NCBI GenBank assembly: GCA_963746735.1
Contig: CAVVCO010000037.1
Location: 310,001-374,000, forward strand
Length of the DNA stretch: 64,000 nucleotides
Direction: 5' to 3'
Source of the DNA: CAVSWT01 sp963746735
GTDB lineage: Bacteria > Bacteroidota > Ignavibacteria > Ignavibacteriales > Ignavibacteriaceae
The notes below the pieces were generated by a model. The model did not search any database. It worked only from the letters and a program-made list of their open reading frames with translations, and was not told the origin of the DNA. Positions 36,924-45,437 of the stretch are shown here, in pieces (position 1 is the first letter of the stretch; each line of letters begins with the position of its first letter). A program made the translations under genes and the position numbers.

Positions 36924-38115
36924 TCCGTTAGTTTCAATAAACATTTTATCGTTTAATAGAAAAGATGAACTAAGAAAATATTTGTTTTTTACAGCTTTGC
37001 TTTTGAGTTTTTCATCGTTTCATTTCGAAAAAACATTGGGAGTGATTGGCTTATTTTTATATCCAATGATTTCTTTTGTTATTTTATCATTAGTTGAAAG
37101 GCATCTAATAAAAATTTTACAACTAATTGATAAAATTAACCCTAAAAAAATTTATGTACTTTTTTTACTGCTCTTAGTTATTTCATTTTCAATTTGGTAC
37201 CCTTATGAAAATATCCGCAGCAAAGGTACTGATAGAGATGAAGCATTAAATCAAGCTGGACAAGAAATATTATCATTAAAGTATCCTTATTATGTTCATA
37301 CTTTTGTTGAGGGCAAACCACATAAATTAGGCCGGGATAATAACCCTATAACAGTTTTACCAGGAAGTATTTTCTTTGCATTACCTTTTGTTATTTTAGG
37401 GAATAGTGCTTATCAGAATTTCTTTTGGTTAACAATATTATTCATTTTTCTATCAAAATATTTTAACTCCTATAGTAAAAGTCTACTTTTCCTAATATTG
37501 AATATTCTCATATGTGGGACATTTTTATTCCAAGTTTTGATTGGTTCGGATTATATAGCGAACTCTATTTGGGTTTTAATTGCAACTATTCTAATCATTG
37601 ATCATTCCAAAGAATATAATTTAAAAATTTTTTTATATGATGCATTTCTTGGGATCGGCCTATCCTCTCGATTCAATTTTTTAATCATTTTAATCCCACT
37701 ATTATTTTATATTATTTTTGTTTCATCTTTCAAAAATGTTATAATGCACTTAAGTAGTATTTTACTAGTTTTTTTTGTTGTTACTATGCCATTTATAATG
37801 TACGATTATAATAATTTTACACCAATTCATTTTTCAAATTTATTTTTTGAATACGACGGAATACTACCTTATGCACATGTAATAATTCCTTCTATCGTAA
37901 TAATAATAGTAATAATTTTGTCCTATTCATTAAAGAAAAACTTATATAGAGTTATGACTCTAATTGCTATGAGCTTTTTAATTCCAGTCGTATTTTTAAT
38001 AATTTTATTTGATATTAAAGAGGGGAAAATTTCTTTTGAATTAAGTCACTATGCATTCCCTTCTGCTTTGTTTTTTAGTTTTTTTACATTTAAAAAATTC
38101 ATTTTCTCTGATTAG
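36913..38115 (+). CDS. Chimeric gene: GT2 N-terminal stub fused to a GT-C membrane protein
   Basis: The first ~22 residues (DPLVSINILSFNRKDELRK) match the beginning of a GT2 glycosyltransferase and are very close to the start of the intact GT2 at 40713. From about residue 23 the protein turns into a polytopic membrane protein with about 9-10 helices. Its acidic first loop (GTDRDEALNQAGQEI) fits GT-C/GT39-type transferases that use lipid-linked sugars. No DXD of GT2 remains. The junction, near 36980, looks like an end-joining or deletion product. The membrane part may still be functional with a foreign N-terminus. A chimeric read or assembly error would produce the same picture. Confidence 0.7.
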   Translation: MENDPLVSINILSFNRKDELRKYLFFTALLLSFSSFHFEKTLGVIGLFLYPMISFVILSLVERHLIKILQLIDKINPKKIYVLFLLLLVISFSIWYPYENIRSKGTDRDEALNQAGQEILSLKYPYYVHTFVEGKPHKLGRDNNPITVLPGSIFFALPFVILGNSAYQNFFWLTILFIFLSKYFNSYSKSLLFLILNILICGTFLFQVLIGSDYIANSIWVLIATILIIDHSKEYNLKIFLYDAFLGIGLSSRFNFLIILIPLLFYIIFVSSFKNVIMHLSSILLVFFVVTMPFIMYDYNNFTPIHFSNLFFEYDGILPYAHVIIPSIVIIIVIILSYSLKKNLYRVMTLIAMSFLIPVVFLIILFDIKEGKISFELSHYAFPSALFFSFFTFKKFIFSD

Positions 38116-38167
38116 GATAAGTAATGTGTCATGATAATTTTTATATTTAAAATGATAGGGATACTAA

Positions 38168-38734
38168 TTGTCTGATATGAAAATTGTAGCAGTAATAGTG
38201 ACGTATAATCGATTAACTCAATTAAAAAAATGTATAGACTCATTGAGAAATCAGACAATCAAGCTTGATAAGATTATCGTTATAAATAATTCAAGTACGG
38301 ATGAGACATTAAATTGGTTAAATAAAATAAATGATTTAATCCTTATCACACAAGAGAACTTAGGAAGTTCGGGGGGGCAATTCTCTGGTATAAAGGCAGC
38401 GCTTGATAATGGGTATGATTGGATTTGGTGTTTGGAGGATGAAATCGCTGCCAAAAAGCACAGTCTTGAAGAATTAATTAATTTAATTAATAGTAATGAT
38501 AGTAAAGTATCTGCAGTTTCAGCAATTAGAAAAAACAGAGATGAAAGCATAAATATAGGGGAAGTATATAAATTTGATCCTAAAAGTATTATACATTCCA
38601 AAAGGTATTCGAAAATTGGTGCAGATTTATATCATGAAGATAAACCTATTGAAATATATTCAGCAACATTTGAATGGCTATTTATAAATTCAAAAGTAGT
38701 AAGCAAATCCGAACTCCCAAATAAATTATGTTGA
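38168..38734 (+). pseudogene. Truncated GT2 glycosyltransferase (galactofuranosyl/rhamnosyltransferase-like)
   Basis: About 180 residues of a GT2 enzyme: VAVIVTYNRLTQLKKCIDSL, VINNSSTDETLNWL, then NLGSSGGQFSGIK and GYDWIWCLEDEI. The nucleotide-sugar site is EDE here rather than the usual DDD or DXD. Relatives of this type have 290-310 residues and continue after ...KVVSKxGLPNK. Here the gene stops exactly there, because the sequence passes into the glf fragment (shared caaataaatt) and ends out of frame in LC-stop. The catalytic base and C-terminal domain are lost. A TTG start at 38168 has the better ribosome site spacing, and ATG 38177 is the alternative. Confidence 0.72.
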
Positions 38735-39008
38735 TGATAATGTGCCTTATACAAGGGTTTTCGAACATAAACAACTAAGTGGACAAGATTTTCATACAAC
38801 TACAATATCAAAAGAGTTTCCACAATCGGAAGGAGAACCTTTTTATCCTATTCCAAATGAAAGAAATAAAATCTTATATAATAATTATAAAAGTGAAACT
38901 GATAAATTATCGAATACTATTTTTTGCGGAAGGTTGGCAGGATATCAGTATTTTAATATGGACCAAGTTGTAGCGGATAGCCTTAAGAAATTTACCAGTT
39001 TATTTTGA
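38718..39008 (+). pseudogene. glf: C-terminal fragment of a second UDP-galactopyranose mutase gene
   Basis: The frame from 38718 encodes QINYVDDNVPYTRVFEHKQL and continues to YQYFNMDQVVADSLKKF, 97 codons. It matches the last 97 codons of the complete glf (36624 onward) closely at DNA and protein level, diverging near the stop. It lacks the FAD domain and cannot be a mutase by itself. An ATG-less start and the abrupt left edge against the truncated GT2 mark a recombination scar. It may be the remnant of an older glf or of a neighbouring strain's cluster. Confidence 0.85.
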
Positions 39009-39065
39009 ATAGATTATAAATATATTCAACCCGGTATAATAGAAAATAAAATTTAAAATATTTAT

Positions 39066-40691
39066 TTGAATAAACTTGTTAAGTTAAAATATAATTTGAA
39101 TATCAATAGTTCAAAATATTCGGCAGTGTTATTACTTGTACTTATAAATGTTATAGTTTTCGTGCCGGTTATTGTTTTACATCATTCTTTTTTACTTGAT
39201 GACTATTTAATATTTACTAAAATAAAACAAAATATTCATTCTCCGATCTCATTAAACCCTTCAGAAGAGTTTTTCCTTTTTTTACGTCCTCTAGTCTACT
39301 TTTACTTTTGGTTGAATTACAATTTATGGCACACTTCTGCAATTGGTATGAAGGTAACGTCTTTAATATTTCATTTAATTTATGTTACGATCTTCTTCCT
39401 TTCAATTTTAAGATTAAGAAATTATTTGAAATTGGATATTCCAAATTTTGTACTTTTGCTGATTGCTACGGCATTCTCTTTATATCCTGATCACCTAATC
39501 TCAATTGTTTGGATTTCAAACGCTACTGAATTATTAAGCTCATTATTCTACGCTACTTCCATATATTTTGTTTTTGTGTATTTAACCGCTGAATCGGATA
39601 AAAAATTTTTGCTTTATGGATATATTATATTTTTCATATTTTCAATTTTATCAAAACAGCAGGGCCTCCATCTTCCCTTTCTGATTTTAGCGCTCCTATA
39701 TTTATTTAAAAATAGATTCTCTCCAAATAGGTTTAATAAAGTTTTGAAGTTTTCTTTTATTGGAATATTATTAGCAATATTATTTTCATTTCTTAATTAT
39801 GCTTTATATAATAATGATATTATTAGTTTTTCTGGATTTCCTTTAAAAAAACCTTTTTCATTTATTGGCATTACTGCTTATGTATTTAATCCAATTATTG
39901 GGGCTCAATTATATTCTTATTTTATATTACACAAAACATTCGCTTTAATTCTCTTAGTTATACTTATAATATTCATTCTTGTTATTATTAGAATAAAGAA
40001 TATTAAATCTAAATACATATTCATATTATTAATATTAATTTCAATTATTTATTATCCTAGAATTTTTGCCGAAGGTGGGAATAGACTTAATTCGTTATTG
40101 ATTTATTGGTCTTATATTACACTAACACTTATAGTGTTGTTAAAATATTCCAAAGGAATAATTTTATTTGTTATCTTTTTAATTTTTATAAATTTAAGCA
40201 GCTTAACATTCGTGTTTAATAATAATTTGAATATTTTAAAAATACAGAAAGAGAAAATAGAAAATTTGATAAAGCAAAAGGAAAAATATAATAATGAACT
40301 TTATGTTTTTATATCTCCTGACATCGTATTACTTCCATATCAAATGTATTTTTACAAAAATAACGATTTTGGAAAAATTAATTTAAATTATTTCCCTTTT
40401 CATTATCGAGCCTTAGTTTCATATTTAGATGGAATTAGAGATAATAAAATTGACTGTTCTTTAAGCGGCAATGATATTAAAGTATCAGTAAAAATGAAAA
40501 ATATTTTTCTTAAAGTTGATAATAGAGAAGTAAATGAGATAAAATCAAAATATAAGATATTAAATACAGTTGAGAGTAATGAAGAAAGAATTGATACATA
40601 TAAAACATTGACAGTTAGACTACCAGAAGATTTTTATTCCAATTACAAACTTATATTTTTTGATGGAGAAAGCTGGAAATTTATAAATTAA
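39066..40691 (+). CDS. Polytopic membrane protein, GT-C glycosyltransferase-like
   Basis: A 541-residue protein with an N-terminal membrane segment (residues 19-41) followed by the acidic loop HHSFLLDDYLIF, as in GT-C enzymes where Asp residues in the first external loop are catalytic. About ten further helices span to residue ~390. A soluble C-terminal domain of about 150 residues (residues ~395-541) follows. The family is not named with confidence; a transferase using polyprenyl-linked sugar is the best reading. A TTG at 39066 is the start in frame, and ribosome-site support is weak. The gene lies after the glf fragment and before an intact GT2. Confidence 0.6.
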   Translation: MNKLVKLKYNLNINSSKYSAVLLLVLINVIVFVPVIVLHHSFLLDDYLIFTKIKQNIHSPISLNPSEEFFLFLRPLVYFYFWLNYNLWHTSAIGMKVTSLIFHLIYVTIFFLSILRLRNYLKLDIPNFVLLLIATAFSLYPDHLISIVWISNATELLSSLFYATSIYFVFVYLTAESDKKFLLYGYIIFFIFSILSKQQGLHLPFLILALLYLFKNRFSPNRFNKVLKFSFIGILLAILFSFLNYALYNNDIISFSGFPLKKPFSFIGITAYVFNPIIGAQLYSYFILHKTFALILLVILIIFILVIIRIKNIKSKYIFILLILISIIYYPRIFAEGGNRLNSLLIYWSYITLTLIVLLKYSKGIILFVIFLIFINLSSLTFVFNNNLNILKIQKEKIENLIKQKEKYNNELYVFISPDIVLLPYQMYFYKNNDFGKINLNYFPFHYRALVSYLDGIRDNKIDCSLSGNDIKVSVKMKNIFLKVDNREVNEIKSKYKILNTVESNEERIDTYKTLTVRLPEDFYSNYKLIFFDGESWKFIN

Positions 40692-40712
40692 ATAATTATA
40701 AATGGTTGAATT

Positions 40713-41618
40713 GTGAAAGAAAATTATTTAGTCACTATCAATATCTTATCTTATAATCGTAAAGATGAACTTAGAAATACTTTAAATAAAGTTTTTGAAC
40801 AGGATTATAAAAATATTGAAGTAATAGTAGTTGATAATGCATCTAAAGATGGAACAAGCAGTATGGTTGAAACAGAATTTCCAAATGTTATTTTAATTAA
40901 ACTTAATAAAAACATTGGCATTTCTGGTTGGAATAAAGGGTTTGAAACTGCAAAAGGTGAATTTATTTTAGTTTTAGACGATGATAGTTATCCTGATAAA
41001 AAATCTGTCTTTGAAGGTATTCGATATTTTAATAATTACAATAATTTAGGTATAGTTGCCTTTAATATTTTTAATAATAGGATTAAAAAGTCTGAGACAA
41101 TAGATTATAAACCTAACCCAAGATCTTTTGTAGGTTGCGGGGCGTTAATTAGGAAAGAGGTTCTGCTGAAAATTGGTTTCTACAATCCATTGTATTTTAT
41201 TTACTATCACGAATTAGATTTTAGTGCCAGATGTTATAATGCAGATTATGACATAAAATATATTTCTAATACTTTTATATTCCACAATCAGAACTCATCT
41301 TCACGAGGGAAGGGTAATGAAGACCCATACCTTTCAGAGTATAGATTCAAAAATCATTTTATTAGTTACTCTATTTTTTTAATTCAAAACTTCGATTTCA
41401 ATTTTTCGATAAAATATTTCCTTAAATGGTTTATAAATAGAGCGCTCATTTGTTTAAGATATTCCTTTTTCGAAGGTTTTTTTCAAGCAATATTTCATTT
41501 AATAAAAGTTTTTCCAAAAATTATTAAAAATAGAAAACCTCTGGGGGTTAATATTCAAAAGTTTTATGAATTTGGTAACGTGCCATTTATTGACAAATCC
41601 TATTTCCCTAATATATAG
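40713..41618 (+). CDS. GT2-family glycosyltransferase
   Basis: A 301-residue cytoplasmic GT2: VTINILSYNRKDELRNTLNK, VVDNASKDGTSSMVE, NIGISGWNKGFETAKGEF and the metal/nucleotide-binding LVLDDDSYPD. GCGALIRKEVL and YYHELDFSARCYNADYDIKY supply the acceptor-side Glu/Asp. The GTG at 40713 is the start. Its first 22 residues are the sequence copied in the chimeric gene at 36913, suggesting that gene's head came from a related GT2. The next gene starts right after the stop, so translation is coupled. The sugar transferred is unknown. Confidence 0.85.
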   Translation: MKENYLVTINILSYNRKDELRNTLNKVFEQDYKNIEVIVVDNASKDGTSSMVETEFPNVILIKLNKNIGISGWNKGFETAKGEFILVLDDDSYPDKKSVFEGIRYFNNYNNLGIVAFNIFNNRIKKSETIDYKPNPRSFVGCGALIRKEVLLKIGFYNPLYFIYYHELDFSARCYNADYDIKYISNTFIFHNQNSSSRGKGNEDPYLSEYRFKNHFISYSIFLIQNFDFNFSIKYFLKWFINRALICLRYSFFEGFFQAIFHLIKVFPKIIKNRKPLGVNIQKFYEFGNVPFIDKSYFPNI

Positions 41619-42767
41619 ATGAAAGAAAAAGCAGCTTGGCGTATTTACTTAAATAATTTTGTCGCTTATTTAATATTTAATCTTCTTAAAATTATTTTTA
41701 AAAAGGTTAATCCAAATTCGAATAACATATTATTTATAAATACAGGACAGATAGGCGACTTAACTATATCCAGCGTAATTTTTAATAATTCTCACTTGTT
41801 CGAAGATGAATCAAACATATATTTTATAATAAAAGAGAAATATCTTAATTTATTTCATGATTATGCTGGCCCGATAAAAGTTATCGTATGGAATTACAAT
41901 CTTTATAAATATAATCCTATTTACCGGATATCGTTTTTGCTGAAATTGAGGAAGATAGGTTTTAAAAAAACAATAAATCTAACTGCCGCCAGAGGGATCA
42001 CCAACGATGAAATTGCATTACTTAGTGGTGCTGAAGAAGTTACATGCTTAAATTCTAATTGGAAATATTTAAAGAAACTGTTTGGACGAAAGATGGATGC
42101 AAGATATAGCAAAATTTTAAACATTAATTCGGATAACGAATATGAAAAGCACATTTATGCAATTAAAATGCTAACTTCGAAAACACCAAAATTAGGCACT
42201 TCAATTTTCATAAATCATGATACCGAAAAAAAAGTTGAGGAGTTATTAAAAATAATTTTGTCTGTTAAAAATTTACCTCCTTTCCTAACCATTGCCCCAA
42301 TGACGGATATACCCGTTAAGAACTGGGGAATAATAAAATATGAGGAGTTAATAATTAATTTAGTAAATAAATTTAATATAATGACTCTAATAATTGGTGA
42401 TAAAACACAGTATAAAGTTTTTGAAAATATTAAAAACTTTAATAGTGAAAAAGTATTCAATCTCGCAGGAAAATTTTCAATAATAGAGAGTGCTGCTTTA
42501 GTTAAGATGTCTTTACTTTTTATAGGTAATGATTCTGGATTTACTCATATAGCAAAATCTTTGAATAAAAAACTTGTCGGCATAATTGGTGGTGGATCAT
42601 TTAACCATTTTTTCCCATATAATTCTTCTCCGAATGATATACTTTTATATAATAAGATGGATTGCTTCGGCTGCGAATGGAGATGTATTTTTGATAAACC
42701 TTATTGCCATCAAAACGTATCAGTTGAAGATGTTATAGTTGCAATTGAAAAATTCCTTCTAAATTAA
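41619..42767 (+). CDS. GT9 (heptosyltransferase-like) glycosyltransferase
   Basis: A 382-residue member of the ADP-heptose:LPS heptosyltransferase family. NILFINTGQIGDLTISSVIF is the N-terminal Rossmann with the catalytic Asp. The C-terminal half has APMTDIPVKNWGIIKYEELI, GDKTQYKVFE, LAGKFSIIESAALVKMS, FIGNDSGFTHIAKSL and the acceptor loop. A cysteine-rich end (CFGCEWRCIFDKPYCHQ) is typical of the family. It probably adds heptose or a related sugar to a lipid-linked or core glycan. Stop and next ATG are contiguous. Confidence 0.83.
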   Translation: MKEKAAWRIYLNNFVAYLIFNLLKIIFKKVNPNSNNILFINTGQIGDLTISSVIFNNSHLFEDESNIYFIIKEKYLNLFHDYAGPIKVIVWNYNLYKYNPIYRISFLLKLRKIGFKKTINLTAARGITNDEIALLSGAEEVTCLNSNWKYLKKLFGRKMDARYSKILNINSDNEYEKHIYAIKMLTSKTPKLGTSIFINHDTEKKVEELLKIILSVKNLPPFLTIAPMTDIPVKNWGIIKYEELIINLVNKFNIMTLIIGDKTQYKVFENIKNFNSEKVFNLAGKFSIIESAALVKMSLLFIGNDSGFTHIAKSLNKKLVGIIGGGSFNHFFPYNSSPNDILLYNKMDCFGCEWRCIFDKPYCHQNVSVEDVIVAIEKFLLN

Positions 42768-43847
42768 ATGAAAATTTTAGAACTTACCCGGGCTTTTTAT
42801 CCATCAGTAGGTGGATTGGAAAAATTCGTATCTGACAGATTGAAGATTTATAAAGATTTGGGAATTGAGTACAATTTAATTACTACAAATTTCTCTTCTA
42901 ATAAAATTGATTCATCGATAACTCAAGAAATTCCAGTTATATTAAATCAATATACACCATATAACATAACACCAGGATTGAAAAAATATTTAGAAGGAGA
43001 TTATGATGTTTTGAGCGTCAATTTGCTCGGAAGATATTACAGTGATTACGCTATACTATACGCTAAACGAAAAAAGAAAAAAATTATTTTAACTCCGCAT
43101 TTTACTTTTCATACTAAAAATTTTAATCTATTTAAAAAATTTCACAGGAGTATACTGGTATCAAAACTTTTAAATACAGTGGATAAAATAATTTGTTTTA
43201 CTCTGGTTGAAAAAATGTTCTGGATTGATAACTTTAATATCACAGAAAATAAGATTGAAATTATACCACATTATATAAAAGATGCAAGTGTTTCTAAATT
43301 AAATATGAATCCTATTCCAGAAAAATTTCTCCTATATTTAGGTCGATATGATAAAAATAAGCGGGTTGATATTTTAATAGAAGCATTTACCCAAATAAAA
43401 GATAAGGACTTAAACTTATATTTAACTATTGAAGCAAAAAATTTAACTAATTCTCTGAATAAAAAGGTAAAACAAGATCACAGAATTAAATTATTAGGGA
43501 GGATTTCTGAGGAACAAAAAACAGAATATCTCTCATCCAGCGAAGCAATTATTTTCCCTTCTTCTTTTGAAGCGTTTGGTACGGTATTATTAGAAGCGTC
43601 AGTTTATTCAAAGCCAATTTTATGCAGTTCTTTGCCAGTGTTTAAAGAAATTCTTACTTCCGAAGGAGCAATTTTTTTCCAAAACAATACTTCTTCGATT
43701 AAAGAATCAATAGTAAAGTTTATTGAGAAATCCGATTTCGATAAAAATCAAATGGGTAAAATTAACTTTATGAATTGCGAAAAATATGAATATCAAAAAA
43801 TCAAAAGAAGCTACGAAAATTTATATAATAACCTATTAAATTGTTAG
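42768..43847 (+). CDS. GT4-family glycosyltransferase
   Basis: A 359-residue GT-B enzyme: ELTRAFYPSVGGLEKFVSD near the start, a C-terminal Rossmann with LLYLGRYDKNKRVDILIEAF, LLGRISEEQKTEYLSSSEA, and FPSSFEAFGTVLLEASVYSK. The last carries the EX7E motif that binds the nucleotide sugar. It starts directly at the stop of the GT9 gene and is followed without a gap by the methyltransferase. The sugar and linkage cannot be read from the sequence. Confidence 0.86.
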   Translation: MKILELTRAFYPSVGGLEKFVSDRLKIYKDLGIEYNLITTNFSSNKIDSSITQEIPVILNQYTPYNITPGLKKYLEGDYDVLSVNLLGRYYSDYAILYAKRKKKKIILTPHFTFHTKNFNLFKKFHRSILVSKLLNTVDKIICFTLVEKMFWIDNFNITENKIEIIPHYIKDASVSKLNMNPIPEKFLLYLGRYDKNKRVDILIEAFTQIKDKDLNLYLTIEAKNLTNSLNKKVKQDHRIKLLGRISEEQKTEYLSSSEAIIFPSSFEAFGTVLLEASVYSKPILCSSLPVFKEILTSEGAIFFQNNTSSIKESIVKFIEKSDFDKNQMGKINFMNCEKYEYQKIKRSYENLYNNLLNC

Positions 43848-44555
43848 ATGGAAATTGACTTAGGAGCACCGATTGAATTCGGTGTTTCAGGAATCGTTAG
43901 ACGAATTGAGAAGCTAAATAAAATTCAGCCTTTTAATTTTAAAAGATGTGTCGATTTTGGCGCCGGTAAAGGAGCCTACTCTTTAGCACTAGCAAGTAAT
44001 AATTTTGATGTCGTTTCTTTTGATTTAAATTATGAAAATTTAAGTAAGGTTAAAGATCTGATAAATGGTAATAAAATAAAGCTGACAGTTACATCTGCGA
44101 TGGAAATCGGATTCAAAAAAGAAATTTTTGATGCGGCATTTATCATTGAAGTTTTAGAGCATTTAAACTGTCCTGATAAAAGTTTAAAGGAACTTAACAG
44201 AATAATGATACCGGGATCTTTTATTTATGTAACAGTTCCCAATAAATATTTTTTTCTAGAAACCCATTTAATAAAAATTTTAGGAAAGAAGTTTAAAGGA
44301 AAATACTTTCCTTTCATTTCCATGTTTGATTTTATACATAATAAAATCGGAACAGCCAGAAGGTATTCTAAAAAAAGTCTAATTGAAGTATTTGAGAAAA
44401 ATGGATTCAGTCCGGTTGGTTTCGATTATATGATGCCTCCTTTCGATTATTTTAAATTGGGAAAATTAATTTTCGGAATGATTGCCGACATGTTTGAAAA
44501 GAGTTCACTTAATTTTTTAAGCACAACTCTTGTGGCGGTTTTCAAAAAGGATTAG
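43848..44555 (+). CDS. SAM-dependent methyltransferase (class I)
   Basis: A 235-residue methyltransferase: VDFGAGKGAYSLALASNNFD is motif I, VVSFDLNYENLSK motif II, and DAAFIIEVLEHLNCPDKSL with LKELNRIMIPGSFIYVTVPN motif IV/post-motif. Its place at the end of the glycosyltransferase run suggests it methylates the glycan, for example as a chain terminator, rather than a nucleic acid or quinone. Quinone methylation (MenG/UbiE) is less likely, since UbiE motifs are absent. It ends 65 nt before the convergent wecG-like gene. Confidence 0.8.
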   Translation: MEIDLGAPIEFGVSGIVRRIEKLNKIQPFNFKRCVDFGAGKGAYSLALASNNFDVVSFDLNYENLSKVKDLINGNKIKLTVTSAMEIGFKKEIFDAAFIIEVLEHLNCPDKSLKELNRIMIPGSFIYVTVPNKYFFLETHLIKILGKKFKGKYFPFISMFDFIHNKIGTARRYSKKSLIEVFEKNGFSPVGFDYMMPPFDYFKLGKLIFGMIADMFEKSSLNFLSTTLVAVFKKD

Positions 44556-44560
44556 AACTT

Positions 44561-44580
44561 AAAAGATTTTTTTATCTTTT
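44561..44580 (+). terminator. AT-only hairpin between convergent genes
   Basis: aaaagat (44561-44567) pairs with atctttt (44574-44580) around a T6 loop, between two gene 3' ends. A T-rich end follows on the + strand and an A/T-rich one on the minus strand, so it could terminate both. The stem is weak in an AT-rich background, so the call is tentative. Confidence 0.3.
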
Positions 44581-44620
44581 TAATCCTATTTACGCCTCTT
44601 TTATTATTTGAGAGAGCATT

Positions 44621-45352
44621 TTAAGGTAGAAAGGGTATATCATTCAATACATATCTTTTAAATAATCGTTTTGGCTCGGCAAGTAATCGCCAAAACCACT
44701 CAAGCCCGATGGCTTGAAAAATTTTTGGCGCACGCCTTTTCTCTCCTGAAAAATAATTAAATACAGCCCCGACCCCTACATTTATTTTTGCTCCAATTGA
44801 TTCTTTATATTTCTCAAGCCAATACTCCTGCCTGGGAGAACCTAACGCAATAAAGAGCACATCGGGTTTTGCCGAGATTAATTCATCGATAACTTTTTTA
44901 TTTTCAATTTCATTATTTTCAAATAAAAAAGGCGGAGATAAAGTTGAAACTATTTTAATATTCGGGAATTCTTCATTTAATTTATTAATTATTTTTTTTT
45001 GTACTGATATTGATGATCCCACTAAAGCAATTTTCAATTGCCTTTCATCAGCAATTGTTAAAATTATCTTAAAAATATCTGTTCCGGTAATTCTTCGTAT
45101 TATTTTTCCATACTTCAAATAGATTAATGAAGTAACCCCAACTCCATCGGGGACTACAAGCTGCGCATTTTTACAAATCTCTTTAAAATTAATATCAACT
45201 GTGGTGCTTCTTAAAAAATCTAAATTGAAAGTAACGGTCAAGTTATTTTTCCCTTCATCCAGCAGCTCATTTAAGAAAAAAACTTTAAGAGATTCTTTTG
45301 TCATGGAGGAAATTGGTATTCCATTTAGACTGAAAATTTTGGATAAATTCAT
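44621..45352 (-). CDS. WecG/TagA/CpsF-family glycosyltransferase
   Basis: A 243-residue GT26 enzyme: VTFNLDFLRSTTVDINFKEI, LVVPDGVGVTSLIYLKYGK with RITGTDIFKIIL, KPDVLFIALGSPRQEYWLEK, NVGVGAVFNYFSGEKRRAPK and GLEWFWRLLAEPKRLFKRY are all family landmarks. These enzymes add N-acetylmannosaminuronate or N-acetylmannosamine to lipid-linked GlcNAc. It faces the other glycan genes and shares an 85-nt divergent region with the PorU-like gene, so it has its own promoter. Linkage to the same glycan is inferred. Confidence 0.88.
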   Translation of the reverse strand: MNLSKIFSLNGIPISSMTKESLKVFFLNELLDEGKNNLTVTFNLDFLRSTTVDINFKEICKNAQLVVPDGVGVTSLIYLKYGKIIRRITGTDIFKIILTIADERQLKIALVGSSISVQKKIINKLNEEFPNIKIVSTLSPPFLFENNEIENKKVIDELISAKPDVLFIALGSPRQEYWLEKYKESIGAKINVGVGAVFNYFSGEKRRAPKIFQAIGLEWFWRLLAEPKRLFKRYVLNDIPFLP

Positions 45353-45437
45353 TCTTGATTGTGAATAATGTGTAAGGTAACTTTGTTGAAATTTATATTT
45401 AATATTATATTTTTATACGAAATATTACTGCTGGCAT

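Noticed and set aside
38742..39008. A short standalone gene starting MPYTRVFEHKQL
   Set aside because: It is internal to the glf C-terminal fragment, and its putative start is a family-conserved codon, not a real initiation site.
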